64,000 nt of DNA from JBMYTN01 sp049604415 (GTDB taxonomy: Bacteria > Pseudomonadota > Alphaproteobacteria > Rhodospirillales > Rhodospirillaceae). The notes below the pieces were generated by a model. It was not told where the DNA came from, searched no databases, and saw only the letters and a list, made by a program, of their open reading frames with translations. The stretch is from positions 83,512-147,511 of the forward strand of contig JBMYTN010000005.1 of NCBI GenBank assembly GCA_049604415.1, written 5' to 3'. Made by a program: the position numbers and the translations under genes. Of this stretch, positions 35,661 to 43,633 are shown one piece after another. Position 1 is the first letter of the stretch; every line of letters begins with the position of its first letter.

Positions 35661-37151
35661 GTGCGGTGGATCGGTGGGGTGCTTTATGGCGTGTTCGCAC
35701 TGGTCGTTGCCGGTGTGATCGCCCTTGCGCTCTGGGCACCGGAACCGGACAGCTCTGCGGTGTTGGCCGGTGGAGCGCTGCAAGGCGATCCGGCACCACA
35801 GGACGCCACGGGCGCCGGGCAGGATACGGTGGCTCTGGCGCGACCGGACCGGATCCCGGACGGACCGGTGCCGCCGCAAGTTTATCTGCCACCGCCCTTG
35901 CCAGTCCCAGCTCAAACCCCATCAACGCCAACCTCTCCAGCCCAGGCACTGCCAGACCCAACCGCGCCCTTGCCCTTGGCCGAGGATGAGCTTCCGACCA
36001 TTCGTCGCGACGCGCCCATAACGCCTTATCGCCTGACCGAATTGCCGCCGGATTATGCTGCTTTGCTGACCCTGGACAGCAGCACTGGCGAAGCCTGGGT
36101 GATGGAAGAGCCCTTGCCCGATGATGAGATCCGGCTGTCGCCATCTCCCGTCGCGGCACCTCCCCCTGCGCCAGAGCCCGTGCCGCAAGTGGTCCAGGAC
36201 CCCGCGCCCAGCCCAATTCCCGGCTCCTCTGCGCCCGAACAGCTGACGGCAGTACCGCCCAATCCGGCCTCGGTCGATGCGATCCCAGCCCCAGCTCCGC
36301 TCCTGAAACCCGCCCCAAGCCCGGGTTGGGTTGAGGGCAGGGCAGACCAGGTCGCACCCCCTGAACCGGCCAACACGCCGCTCGCAGCCACACCCGCCGT
36401 GATGCGCGGACCCATCGGCCCAGGGGCGTGGCAGCGGGCCGCGTTGCGGGTACCGCCAGTTAATGGACCGGCGGTGGCGGTGGTGATTGACGATCTGGGG
36501 CTGGATCGCCGCCGCACCTTGGGCATTGAGGCTTTGCCTGGACCGCTAAGTCTGGCCTATCTGGCCCATGCGCCGGATCTGGCGGCACAAGCGGCCCGGG
36601 GACGGGCAGCCGGGCATGAAATCCTGCTGCATATGCCCATGGAGCCCACCAACCCCCGGATCGATCCGGGACCGCAGGCTTTGCGGGTCGGGCTAGAGCC
36701 GGACGAAATTGGCCGTCGGGTTGATGCCGCCTTGGATCGCATTGGCCCCGTTGTGGCGATGAACAACCATATGGGCAGCCGCTTCACCCGGGATGCCGCC
36801 AGCATGGCCGCCGTGATGACGGTTTTGCAGCGCCGGGGGATTATGTGGCTGGATTCCGTGACCTCGCCCTCCACGGCGGGTCCGGCACAAGCCCGCCGGG
36901 CCGGGGTCACGACCCTGTCGCGCAGTGTCTTTATTGACCATGACAATTCGGCAGCGGCTGTGGCCCGGCAATTGGCGGCCATGGAACGCCTCGCTCACCA
37001 ACAGGGTGTCGCGATTGGCATTGGCCATCCAAGGCCTGCCACCTTGGCGGCTTTGGGGCCATGGCTGGCCAGCCTGCCGGAGAAGGGCATCCGCTTGGTG
37101 CCGCTCTCCGCCTTGGCTTTGCAGCGGCCGATCATCGCGGCGCAACGCTGA
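35661..37151 (+). CDS. Divergent polysaccharide deacetylase family protein (YibQ-like)
   Basis: A 496-residue protein of the divergent polysaccharide deacetylase family (formerly DUF610). Residues about 4-26 form a membrane anchor or signal, followed by about 200 Pro/Ala-rich residues, then the catalytic-type domain (about 265-490) starting VAVVIDDLGLD, with EILLHMPMEP, AMNNHMGSRFT, GIMWLDSVTS and AIGIGHPRPAT. In other alphaproteobacteria the gene follows a ctpA-type protease; here it follows copA, which is unusual. The GTG at 35661 with AAGGG upstream fits better than the TTG at 35655. It probably acts on cell-envelope glycan; the substrate is unknown. Confidence 0.85.
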   Translation: MRWIGGVLYGVFALVVAGVIALALWAPEPDSSAVLAGGALQGDPAPQDATGAGQDTVALARPDRIPDGPVPPQVYLPPPLPVPAQTPSTPTSPAQALPDPTAPLPLAEDELPTIRRDAPITPYRLTELPPDYAALLTLDSSTGEAWVMEEPLPDDEIRLSPSPVAAPPPAPEPVPQVVQDPAPSPIPGSSAPEQLTAVPPNPASVDAIPAPAPLLKPAPSPGWVEGRADQVAPPEPANTPLAATPAVMRGPIGPGAWQRAALRVPPVNGPAVAVVIDDLGLDRRRTLGIEALPGPLSLAYLAHAPDLAAQAARGRAAGHEILLHMPMEPTNPRIDPGPQALRVGLEPDEIGRRVDAALDRIGPVVAMNNHMGSRFTRDAASMAAVMTVLQRRGIMWLDSVTSPSTAGPAQARRAGVTTLSRSVFIDHDNSAAAVARQLAAMERLAHQQGVAIGIGHPRPATLAALGPWLASLPEKGIRLVPLSALALQRPIIAAQR

Positions 37152-37203
37152 GAAACGGTTTCAAAATGAATGCCTAAGGCATTGAAGGGAAGGGGAATAA
37201 AGG

Positions 37204-37407
37204 ATGAGTGCAGTTTATTCTGTAGGGGGAATGACCTGTGGTGGCTGCGCCTCGGCGGTGGAAAAAGCCTTGAAGACGGTCAAAGCAGATGCGGTGATCT
37301 CGGTCGATTTGGACGCCGAAACGGTGACCGTTGAGGGTCTCGAAGATGCTGCGGCCATTGAAAACGCCATCGAAGAAGCCGGGTTTGATTTTAACGGGGC
37401 GGCCTAA
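37204..37407 (+). CDS. copZ: CopZ-like copper chaperone (single HMA domain)
   Basis: A 67-residue heavy-metal-associated domain protein. GGMTCGGC (Cys12 and Cys15) is the metal-binding loop and the remaining sequence has the beta-alpha-beta-beta-alpha-beta pattern of CopZ/Atx1. It should hand Cu(I) to CopA, whose N-terminal domain has the matching GMTCAAC. The start is well supported by a purine-rich GGAAGGGGAATAAAGG upstream. It is near, but not directly next to, copA, with the deacetylase gene between. Confidence 0.9.
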   Translation: MSAVYSVGGMTCGGCASAVEKALKTVKADAVISVDLDAETVTVEGLEDAAAIENAIEEAGFDFNGAA

Positions 37408-37431
37408 GCGGCCGTTTCCTGCTGCGTAGGC

Positions 37432-38202
37432 TTATCGCCCGCCGCCCACATCCAGCAAGGTGCCGGTGACATAGGACGCCGCAGGGGAGGCGAGCCAAAG
37501 CACCGCCTCTGCCACTTCCTGGGCACCGCCGGAGCGCCGCAAAGGCACCGAGGGGGCCAACCGATCCGGGCGGTCAGGGGCTCCGGCGCTGGCATGGATA
37601 TCCGTCTCGATCAAGCCTGGGCGGACCGCATTGACCCGGATGCCCTCCGGCGCGACTTCCTTGGACAGGCCCAAGGTGAAGCTGTCGACCGCCCCTTTTG
37701 AGGCCGCATAGTCAATAAACTCAAACGGGCTGCCGATCCGCGCGGCGATGGACGAAATATTGACGATGGATCCACCGGCCCCGTCCTGGGCCGTGGACAT
37801 GCGTTTGACCGCTTCCCGGGCACAGAGCAGGGATCCGAGCACATTGACCCGAAGCATGTGGTCCATACGCTCCGCCGAAAAGCTCTCCAGCTTGCCGATG
37901 GGACCGACGATCCCGGCATTGTTGACCAACACATCCAAGTGGCCAAAGTCAGCGTCCAGGGTGGCATAGAGCGCTAGGATCTGGCGCTCTTCGGCCACAT
38001 CGCACTGCACCACCTTGATTTTGCTGCTGGGCGCGGCCTCCAGGCAGGCTTTGCGAGTGATCTCTGCCGCCTCCGGGCTGCCATTATAGGTCAGCAGCAG
38101 GTCATGCCCGGCAGCGGCAAAGGCGGTGGCGCAGGCTGCACCGATACCCCGGGAGGCTCCGGTGATCAGGGTGACGGGGCGGGGGGCGGGTGGTGCAGAC
38201 AA
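37432..38202 (-). CDS. SDR-family oxidoreductase
   Basis: A 256-residue classical short-chain dehydrogenase/reductase. TGASRGIG is the NAD(P) loop, NNAG the structural motif, and YAASK with an upstream Ser (ISSIAARIG) the catalytic set; the C-terminus ends DVGGGR. The substrate cannot be told from sequence. It begins 6 bases after the trpE stop on the same strand, so it is probably co-transcribed with trpE, for which there is no obvious metabolic reason. It converges on copZ. Confidence 0.88.
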   Translation of the reverse strand: MSAPPAPRPVTLITGASRGIGAACATAFAAAGHDLLLTYNGSPEAAEITRKACLEAAPSSKIKVVQCDVAEERQILALYATLDADFGHLDVLVNNAGIVGPIGKLESFSAERMDHMLRVNVLGSLLCAREAVKRMSTAQDGAGGSIVNISSIAARIGSPFEFIDYAASKGAVDSFTLGLSKEVAPEGIRVNAVRPGLIETDIHASAGAPDRPDRLAPSVPLRRSGGAQEVAEAVLWLASPAASYVTGTLLDVGGGR

Positions 38203-38208
38203 TGGGCT

Positions 38209-39732
38209 CTAGTTCCCGGCATATTGCGCCGCGACTTTGGCGGCGTTCATCAGGGCCTTGGCCTTGTGGATGCACTCCTGATGCTCTTTCTCTGGATCGG
38301 AATCCGCCACCACACCGGCTCCGGCCTGGACGGTCATCACCCCGTCTTTGATCAGGCAGGTCCGCAAGGCGATGCAGGTGTCCATGCTGCCATTGGCGGC
38401 GAAATAGCCCACAGTCCCGGCATAAAAGCCCCGGCGGATCGGTTCCAGCTCGTCAATGATTTCCATGGCCCGCACTTTCGGCGCTCCGGAAACCGTTCCG
38501 GCAGGAAAGCCCGCCAGCAAGGCGGACAGGGCGTCATGGCGGTCGCGGTCCAAGGTGCCTTCCACATTGGAGACAATGTGCATGACATGGGAGTAATACT
38601 CCACGAACATCTGATCCGTTACCGTAACGGAGCCGATCTCGCTGACCCGTCCGGTGTCATTGCGACCCAGATCCAAGAGCATCAGATGCTCGGCCAACTC
38701 CTTGGGGTCAGCCATCAAATCATCCGCATTGGCCTTGTCCTGCGCCGGGGTTGCGCCCCGGGGCCGCGTGCCGGCAATGGGGCGGATGGTCACCGTATCG
38801 CCGCGCAGCCGGACCAGGATTTCCGGGCTGGCACCAACAATCTGGAAGGCGCCCAAATCCAGATAAAACATAAAGGGCGAAGGGTTGGTGCGCCTTAGGG
38901 CGCGGTAGAGCGAGAACGGCGGCAGGGTGAAGGGCACCTGGAAGCGCTGTGACAGCACCACCTGGAAGATGTCCCCGGCGTAGATATATTCCTTCGCCTT
39001 GCGGACCATCTCGCGATAGGTCGGCGGCTCCATCAAATGTTCCGGATCCGGGCTTTCCAAAGCCTCGTTTAGAATGCTGCGGCCCCGGGGCAGGGGTTGG
39101 TCATAATCCTCCACCGCCCGCATCAAACGCTCCGCGGCATCATCCCAGGCGGTTTCTGCGCTTGTGTCCGGATCATGCCAGACCGGGGTGACCAGGGTGA
39201 CCCGGTGGGCGACATTGTCAAAAATCGCCATGATCATCGGGCGCAGGAAGACGGCGTCGGGCACGGCGATGGGGTCGGGGTTCTCATCGGGGACCCGGGG
39301 CTCAACCAGTCGGACACAGTCATAGCCCATATAGCCCGCCACCACCGAGGCCATCGGTGGCAATTCCGGCGGCAAGTCGATCCGCGAGGCCTCAATCAGG
39401 CGGCGCAGAGACTTTAAGGTCTCGCCATCGGCTTCAAAGCGCTCCGGATCCTTATCCACATGGCGGTTGATCTCGGCCTTTTGTCCGGTGGCCCGCCAGA
39501 TCACATCGGGGCGAAAGCCGATGATGGAATAGCGCCCACGCACCTCGCCACCAACCACAGAGTCCAACAGGAAGGCATGGGCCCCGCCAGCCGTGAGCTT
39601 CATCATCGCCGAGACCGGGGTTTCCAGATCCGCCACTAGATGGGTGTAGACCACTTGATGCACGCCTTGGGCATAACGCTCGGCGAACCCGTCCTCAAGG
39701 GTCGGGAAAAAGATGATATCCGTAGAGGTCAT
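38209..39732 (-). CDS. trpE: Anthranilate synthase component I
   Basis: TrpE, 507 residues, converting chorismate to anthranilate with ammonia from TrpG. The chorismate-binding domain shows FYLDLGAFQIVGASPE, RPIAGTRPRG, MLLDLGRNDTGRV and GTVSGAPKVRAME. The N-terminal feedback site region includes LLDSVVGGEVRGRYS-type sequence (tryptophan binding). ATG at 39732 is used; a TTG two codons earlier is unlikely. The start codon lies only 4 bases after the T-run of a candidate attenuator. The gene is separate from trpGDC and paired with an SDR gene. Confidence 0.96.
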   Translation of the reverse strand: MTSTDIIFFPTLEDGFAERYAQGVHQVVYTHLVADLETPVSAMMKLTAGGAHAFLLDSVVGGEVRGRYSIIGFRPDVIWRATGQKAEINRHVDKDPERFEADGETLKSLRRLIEASRIDLPPELPPMASVVAGYMGYDCVRLVEPRVPDENPDPIAVPDAVFLRPMIMAIFDNVAHRVTLVTPVWHDPDTSAETAWDDAAERLMRAVEDYDQPLPRGRSILNEALESPDPEHLMEPPTYREMVRKAKEYIYAGDIFQVVLSQRFQVPFTLPPFSLYRALRRTNPSPFMFYLDLGAFQIVGASPEILVRLRGDTVTIRPIAGTRPRGATPAQDKANADDLMADPKELAEHLMLLDLGRNDTGRVSEIGSVTVTDQMFVEYYSHVMHIVSNVEGTLDRDRHDALSALLAGFPAGTVSGAPKVRAMEIIDELEPIRRGFYAGTVGYFAANGSMDTCIALRTCLIKDGVMTVQAGAGVVADSDPEKEHQECIHKAKALMNAAKVAAQYAGN

Positions 39733-39736
39733 AAGC

Positions 39737-39816
39737 AAAAAAGCCTGTCAGCAGTCCGGAATCTGATCCCAGACAGGTCGGTATCCTGCCCGGCTACCAT
39801 TCAGAAGCCGGGCAGG
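39737..39816 (-). promoter_or_regulatory. Candidate trp attenuator before trpE
   Basis: On the minus strand four segments can pair: 1 (39806-39816, CCTGCCCGGCT), 2 (39785-39795, AGCCGGGCAGG), 3 (39772-39777, CCTGTC) and 4 (39743-39749, GACAGGC) followed by six T. Segments 1 and 2 pair perfectly over 11 bases; 3 and 4 make a terminator stem; GGCAGG of segment 2 can instead pair with segment 3 (one G-T), giving an antiterminator. This is the standard four-segment attenuator layout. Confidence 0.6.
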
Positions 39817-39886
39817 CAATTGAAAATCGAGAAGGGGGGCTTCTATACACCCTTCCAAGGGTTCTGAGGGGGCTCAATAGCCTCAT
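39794..39886 (-). CDS. trpL: Candidate trp leader peptide
   Basis: A 30-codon frame starts with ATG five bases after AGGA, 23 bases past the ppiD stop, and ends ...CPASEW-stop. Its last sense codon is TGG and lies in the loop between attenuator segments 1 and 2; segment 1 encodes part of it. A single Trp codon, placed after segment 1, is weaker than the tandem Trp codons of known leaders, so this call is tentative. Confidence 0.38.
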   Translation of the reverse strand: MRLLSPLRTLGRVYRSPPSRFSIACPASEW

Positions 39887-39909
39887 CAGTGTCCTGGTAA
39901 GTGACCTGG

Positions 39910-41850
39910 TCAGTGCGTGGGGCCGTCCTGGGAGAAGGCCGCATTCAGGGCGGCTTGGTTATAGTTTACCCCAGCCGCGTTGCGCAGGCTTTCCACCCAG
40001 GCCGAGCCAATGGTGGCGGAATAGGCCTCCGAAAGCTGCTGGGTGACAGCAACTGCCATGGGATTGTCGTCCGAGGCGGGTTGGATCTCCTGCAAAACCA
40101 CCAGGGCCGCATCGCCATTGGGCAAGGAAATGGCCTGGCTGTCCCCCCGGGAGGATAGGGCGAACAGAGCCTCAAAAACAGGACGCTCAGGAACGACGGT
40201 CTCCTCGGCCGCCCCAGGGCCTAAGGTGCCCAAGCGGGTAACCGTCGGGATCGCCGTCAGGGTCACGGCAGGTTCTTCGCTGGCCATGGCGTCAAAGGTC
40301 ATGGTTTCCCCCAGCCCGATCACTTGATCGGCCAAGGCTTCGGCCTTGTTCAAGGCGGCATTGCTGCGCTGGTCCGCCCGCCACAGGGTGATGACCTGAT
40401 CACGGACTTCTGCCAAGGGCTTGGCACTGGGCGGGGTGATGCTGTCCACCCGGACCAGGAAGAACCCGGTTTCCGTTTCTTGCAGCAAATCCTCTTCGCC
40501 TTCGGCCAGGGTAAAGCCACGGTTGATGATCTCGATGCGGTCGGACACCTCCGCCAGAGCCGGGGCGGGGCTGCCCTCTGGCGTGTTGCCGGTGATTGAC
40601 AGGGCCGGAACCCGGATCAGGGTTAGGCCGAGGCTGTTGGCGGCCTCTTCCAGGCTATTGCCCGCCGCCATGGCGTCATCCAGATCCGCCGACAAATTAT
40701 AAAGCGCATCTTGTGACAGCTCGGCGCTCAGCTCTTCGGTCAGGCTCTCGCGGACCTCATCCAAGGGCGGGACGGTTTCGGCTTGAGCACTGTTGACCAG
40801 GAACAAATGCCACCCCAGCGGACTTTCGACTGGGGCTCCGACCACGCCAATCTCTTGGGCAAAGACACTGTCAGCAAGACCGCCAGGCAGGTCCTCAGGG
40901 GTTACCGGTCCCATATCCACCACTGCGCTGGCCCCGGCGGCATCGGCGGCGTCTTGGAGGGTGGCTGCCGAGGATTGGATTTGATCATAGGCCGCCTGGG
41001 CGGTGGCTTGATCAGCGAACAGGGCCTGGGACACATCGCGGTTGGCCGGAATGCGCAGATCATCGATCCGGCTGTCATACAGGGCCTGCAGATCTTCCTC
41101 GGGAACCAACACGGAGTCCGCAACCAAGGCGGGGGTTAAGGTGATCACCGACAGGCTACGGAACTCCGGCTCGGTGAAGGCATCGATCTGGGCATCATAA
41201 ACCGCCTGAAGCTCGGCCTCATCGCTGGGCTCGGCAGCGGGCGGCGGCAGGGCGGCGGCCGAGACCGTCAGCAATTGACCGGACCGCAATTCGGCTTGAT
41301 AGGACGCTTGCAGATCGGCCACCACGCTCGGGGCTTCGATGGCCCCAAAGACCGGCTCGACAATGGTGCGCCGGATGGTCTGGAGGCGACGCTGGGCCTC
41401 ATAGCCCGCTTCGCTCAAGCGGTTGGCCGCCAACATGGCCCGATATTGCCCCCGGTCAAATTGTCCGGTGTCATTCATGAACAGGGGGTCGGTGCGGATA
41501 GAGGCTGCCAGATGGTCATCGGTCACCATCAGCCCCAGGGAGCGCGCGGTTTCATCCAAGGCGGCAGCTTCGGTCAGCCGTGTCAGGGTGCGGCTCAGCA
41601 GGCCCATGGACAGGGCCTCCTGGGTGCTGAAATCCATACCGTTTTGGCGCAGGACGGACAGGTCCTGTTCAAATTCCAGTCGGATTTGCTCGGCGCTCAG
41701 CTCGGTCTCACCAATGGTGACTGCCGTGTCATAGGCCCCGCCGCCAACCACATAATCACCAATACCCCAGACCCCGAAGCTGAGCATCAAAAGGAGCAGC
41801 ATCGCTTTGGCGACCCAAGATTTTGAGCCTTTGCGCATTGAGTGGAGCAT
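39910..41850 (-). CDS. PpiD/SurA-type peptidylprolyl isomerase, membrane-anchored
   Basis: A 646-residue periplasmic folding factor of the PpiD type. One membrane anchor (about 15-33, MLLLLMLSFGVWGIGDYV) follows a basic start, then a SurA-N-like chaperone domain (about 40-190), a PPIC-type domain (about 245-375, with PVESPLGWHLFLV) and a long helical C-terminal part. The ATG at 41850 (MLHSMRKGSKSW) is the family start. It helps fold exported proteins at the inner membrane. It lies directly upstream of the trpE leader on the same strand, as in related genomes, so read-through into trpE is possible. Confidence 0.92.
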   Translation of the reverse strand: MLHSMRKGSKSWVAKAMLLLLMLSFGVWGIGDYVVGGGAYDTAVTIGETELSAEQIRLEFEQDLSVLRQNGMDFSTQEALSMGLLSRTLTRLTEAAALDETARSLGLMVTDDHLAASIRTDPLFMNDTGQFDRGQYRAMLAANRLSEAGYEAQRRLQTIRRTIVEPVFGAIEAPSVVADLQASYQAELRSGQLLTVSAAALPPPAAEPSDEAELQAVYDAQIDAFTEPEFRSLSVITLTPALVADSVLVPEEDLQALYDSRIDDLRIPANRDVSQALFADQATAQAAYDQIQSSAATLQDAADAAGASAVVDMGPVTPEDLPGGLADSVFAQEIGVVGAPVESPLGWHLFLVNSAQAETVPPLDEVRESLTEELSAELSQDALYNLSADLDDAMAAGNSLEEAANSLGLTLIRVPALSITGNTPEGSPAPALAEVSDRIEIINRGFTLAEGEEDLLQETETGFFLVRVDSITPPSAKPLAEVRDQVITLWRADQRSNAALNKAEALADQVIGLGETMTFDAMASEEPAVTLTAIPTVTRLGTLGPGAAEETVVPERPVFEALFALSSRGDSQAISLPNGDAALVVLQEIQPASDDNPMAVAVTQQLSEAYSATIGSAWVESLRNAAGVNYNQAALNAAFSQDGPTH

Positions 41851-42368
41851 GGCAAACAACCGTCACTGTTTAGGGATCAAGACTGGATAAGGAGAGAAAA
41901 CCAGGGCAGGCGGAGCAGACGCCCAGCCCTAAACCGGCGCGCATGATAGGAGGCCGCCCCCACACGCCGCAAGGGTTATTGGGTCTGCCTTTTAAGTGGG
42001 CGAGAACCCCAACTCAGCCAAGGGGCAATCTGCCATGGCAGGGGCTGTTGCGCTGTCGCATCGCAGGGCCGGTCAGGCCTGGATCGGGGGTGGAAGTTTC
42101 TGGAAATGCCCCGAACGCTGTGCTAACCCTTGGATCCCATACGGGTCGGAGGGACTTGGTGGGCGCAGCTTTGTGGTTTGAAAAGGGCGCTTAGGACCGA
42201 ACTCCGGGACCAATCGACAATAGGATAGCCCGAGAAACGGCCCCGCGACTCGCGATCCGGCAGCGTTTTCTTGGGCCTTTGTGTTGGTGTTTAGGGATCT
42301 GATCGGCAAGAGGGCCAAGGCCTGGAGCCGCGTTGATCCATCGCGTTGCCGAGTGTTGGAGGTATGGT
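41851..42368. other. ppiD-tpiA divergent intergenic region
   Basis: About 520 bases between divergent genes. It must hold both promoters and the tpiA ribosome site. An 83-codon frame at 41943-42194 exists but has no ribosome site or family resemblance. I see no tRNA, riboswitch or repeat here; a small RNA cannot be excluded. Confidence 0.4.
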
Positions 42369-43124
42369 ATGCGTCGCCCGCTGATCGCTGGGAACTGGAA
42401 GATGAACGGGACCCGTGATTTCGCCCGTTCTTTGTCGGGAGATCTGGCCTTGAAGCTCTCCGGCGCTGGAGCGGTTGGATTTGACCTGCTGCTTTGCCCG
42501 CCGGGGCCCTTGTTGCCGGTTGTGGTCGGAGCGGTGGCCGGGTCTGGCATTGCCGTGGGCGGTCAGGACTGCCACCAAGCCGAGAGCGGTGCCCATACCG
42601 GGGATGTTGCAGCAGGGCTGCTCAAGGATATGGGCTGCCAGTTTGTCATTCTGGGACATTCGGAGCGCCGGGCCGATCATGGCGAAAGCGATGCCCTGGT
42701 TAAAGCCAAGGCAGAAGCGGCCTTGGCGGCGGGCCTTGTGGCGGTGATTTGCGTTGGCGAGACCGAAGCAGAGCGTGACGCGGGCAAGGCCTTCGATGTG
42801 GTGACGGGGCAGTTGAAGGCCTCTTTGCCCGATGCGGCCAGTGCTGAAACCGTTGTGATTGCCTATGAGCCGGTTTGGGCCATTGGCACCGGGCGGACGC
42901 CGACCGTGGCCGATGTCTCCGAAATGCATGCGGCCTTGCGCGCAGCGGTGGCACAAAGCGTGGATGCCGAGGCCGCTGGTAAGATGCGGATCCTCTATGG
43001 TGGATCGGTCAAGCCCGGCAATGCGGCAGAATTGCTGGCCCCGGAAGATGTGGATGGGGCATTGGTTGGCGGGGCCTCTTTGGTCTCGGACGATTTTTGG
43101 GCGATTGCCCAGGCTGCCAGGTAA
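42369..43124 (+). CDS. tpiA: Triosephosphate isomerase
   Basis: TIM, 251 residues, interconverting dihydroxyacetone phosphate and glyceraldehyde 3-phosphate. Catalytic residues are all present: Lys11 in GNWKMNG, His97 in ILGHSERR and Glu168 in AYEPVWAIGTG. The ATG at 42369 follows GGAGG six bases earlier; longer frames are not used. It heads a run tpiA-secG-pyrG-kdsA-eno, a common alphaproteobacterial order. Confidence 0.97.
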   Translation: MRRPLIAGNWKMNGTRDFARSLSGDLALKLSGAGAVGFDLLLCPPGPLLPVVVGAVAGSGIAVGGQDCHQAESGAHTGDVAAGLLKDMGCQFVILGHSERRADHGESDALVKAKAEAALAAGLVAVICVGETEAERDAGKAFDVVTGQLKASLPDAASAETVVIAYEPVWAIGTGRTPTVADVSEMHAALRAAVAQSVDAEAAGKMRILYGGSVKPGNAAELLAPEDVDGALVGGASLVSDDFWAIAQAAR

Positions 43125-43198
43125 GGGCAGCAGACAGACAGACTGAAAGTTTGGTGGATGTCCGGGTTCATGACCTCCGCCAGTGAAGGAAGAGCGTG

Positions 43199-43621
43199 AT
43201 GGTTACTGTTGTCCTCGCAATTCATATTCTGATCGCGGTTGCCATGGTGGCCCTGATCCTGCTGCAACGCTCCGAAGGCGGTGCCCTTGGGATCGGCGGC
43301 AGCGGCGGCGGTGGTGGCGGTCTGATGACCGGTCGGGCGGCTGGCAATGTGCTGACCCGGTCCACCGGCTTTTTGGCCGCAGCCTTTATGACCACCAGTC
43401 TGATCTTGGCCATCATGGCCAATCAGCGGGCGGAGGAGGCCGGTCTTTTGGACCGCGTGGCTCCAGATGCGGCCCAAAATCAGGAAAATCTGCCGGATCA
43501 AGCCCCGGGCTTTACGATCCCGGCGGCGGAACGGGCGGGCTCCGATGGGGCTGGCGGCACGCCGGATGCACCGAGCGCGCCCGCGACCCCCGCCATTCCC
43601 TCCGCTCCTGTGGCTGAATAA
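43199..43621 (+). CDS. secG: Preprotein translocase subunit SecG
   Basis: SecG, 140 residues, the accessory subunit of the SecYEG channel. Two membrane helices (about 2-22 and 50-70) flank the family segment LLQRSEGGALGIGG and a long glycine run. The C-terminal 60 residues are Ala/Pro/Asp-rich and face the cytoplasm or are disordered. The ATG at 43199 has AAGGAAGAG upstream; a GTG just before is not needed. pyrG begins 12 bases later. Confidence 0.94.
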   Translation: MVTVVLAIHILIAVAMVALILLQRSEGGALGIGGSGGGGGGLMTGRAAGNVLTRSTGFLAAAFMTTSLILAIMANQRAEEAGLLDRVAPDAAQNQENLPDQAPGFTIPAAERAGSDGAGGTPDAPSAPATPAIPSAPVAE

Positions 43622-43633
43622 AGGGCAGACACC

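Noticed and set aside
37408..37431. GGCCTAAGCGGCC at the copZ end as a terminator
   Set aside because: The pairing is short and interrupted and there is no T-run.
41943..42194. 83-codon frame in the ppiD-tpiA gap
   Set aside because: No ribosome site, low-complexity product and no family resemblance.
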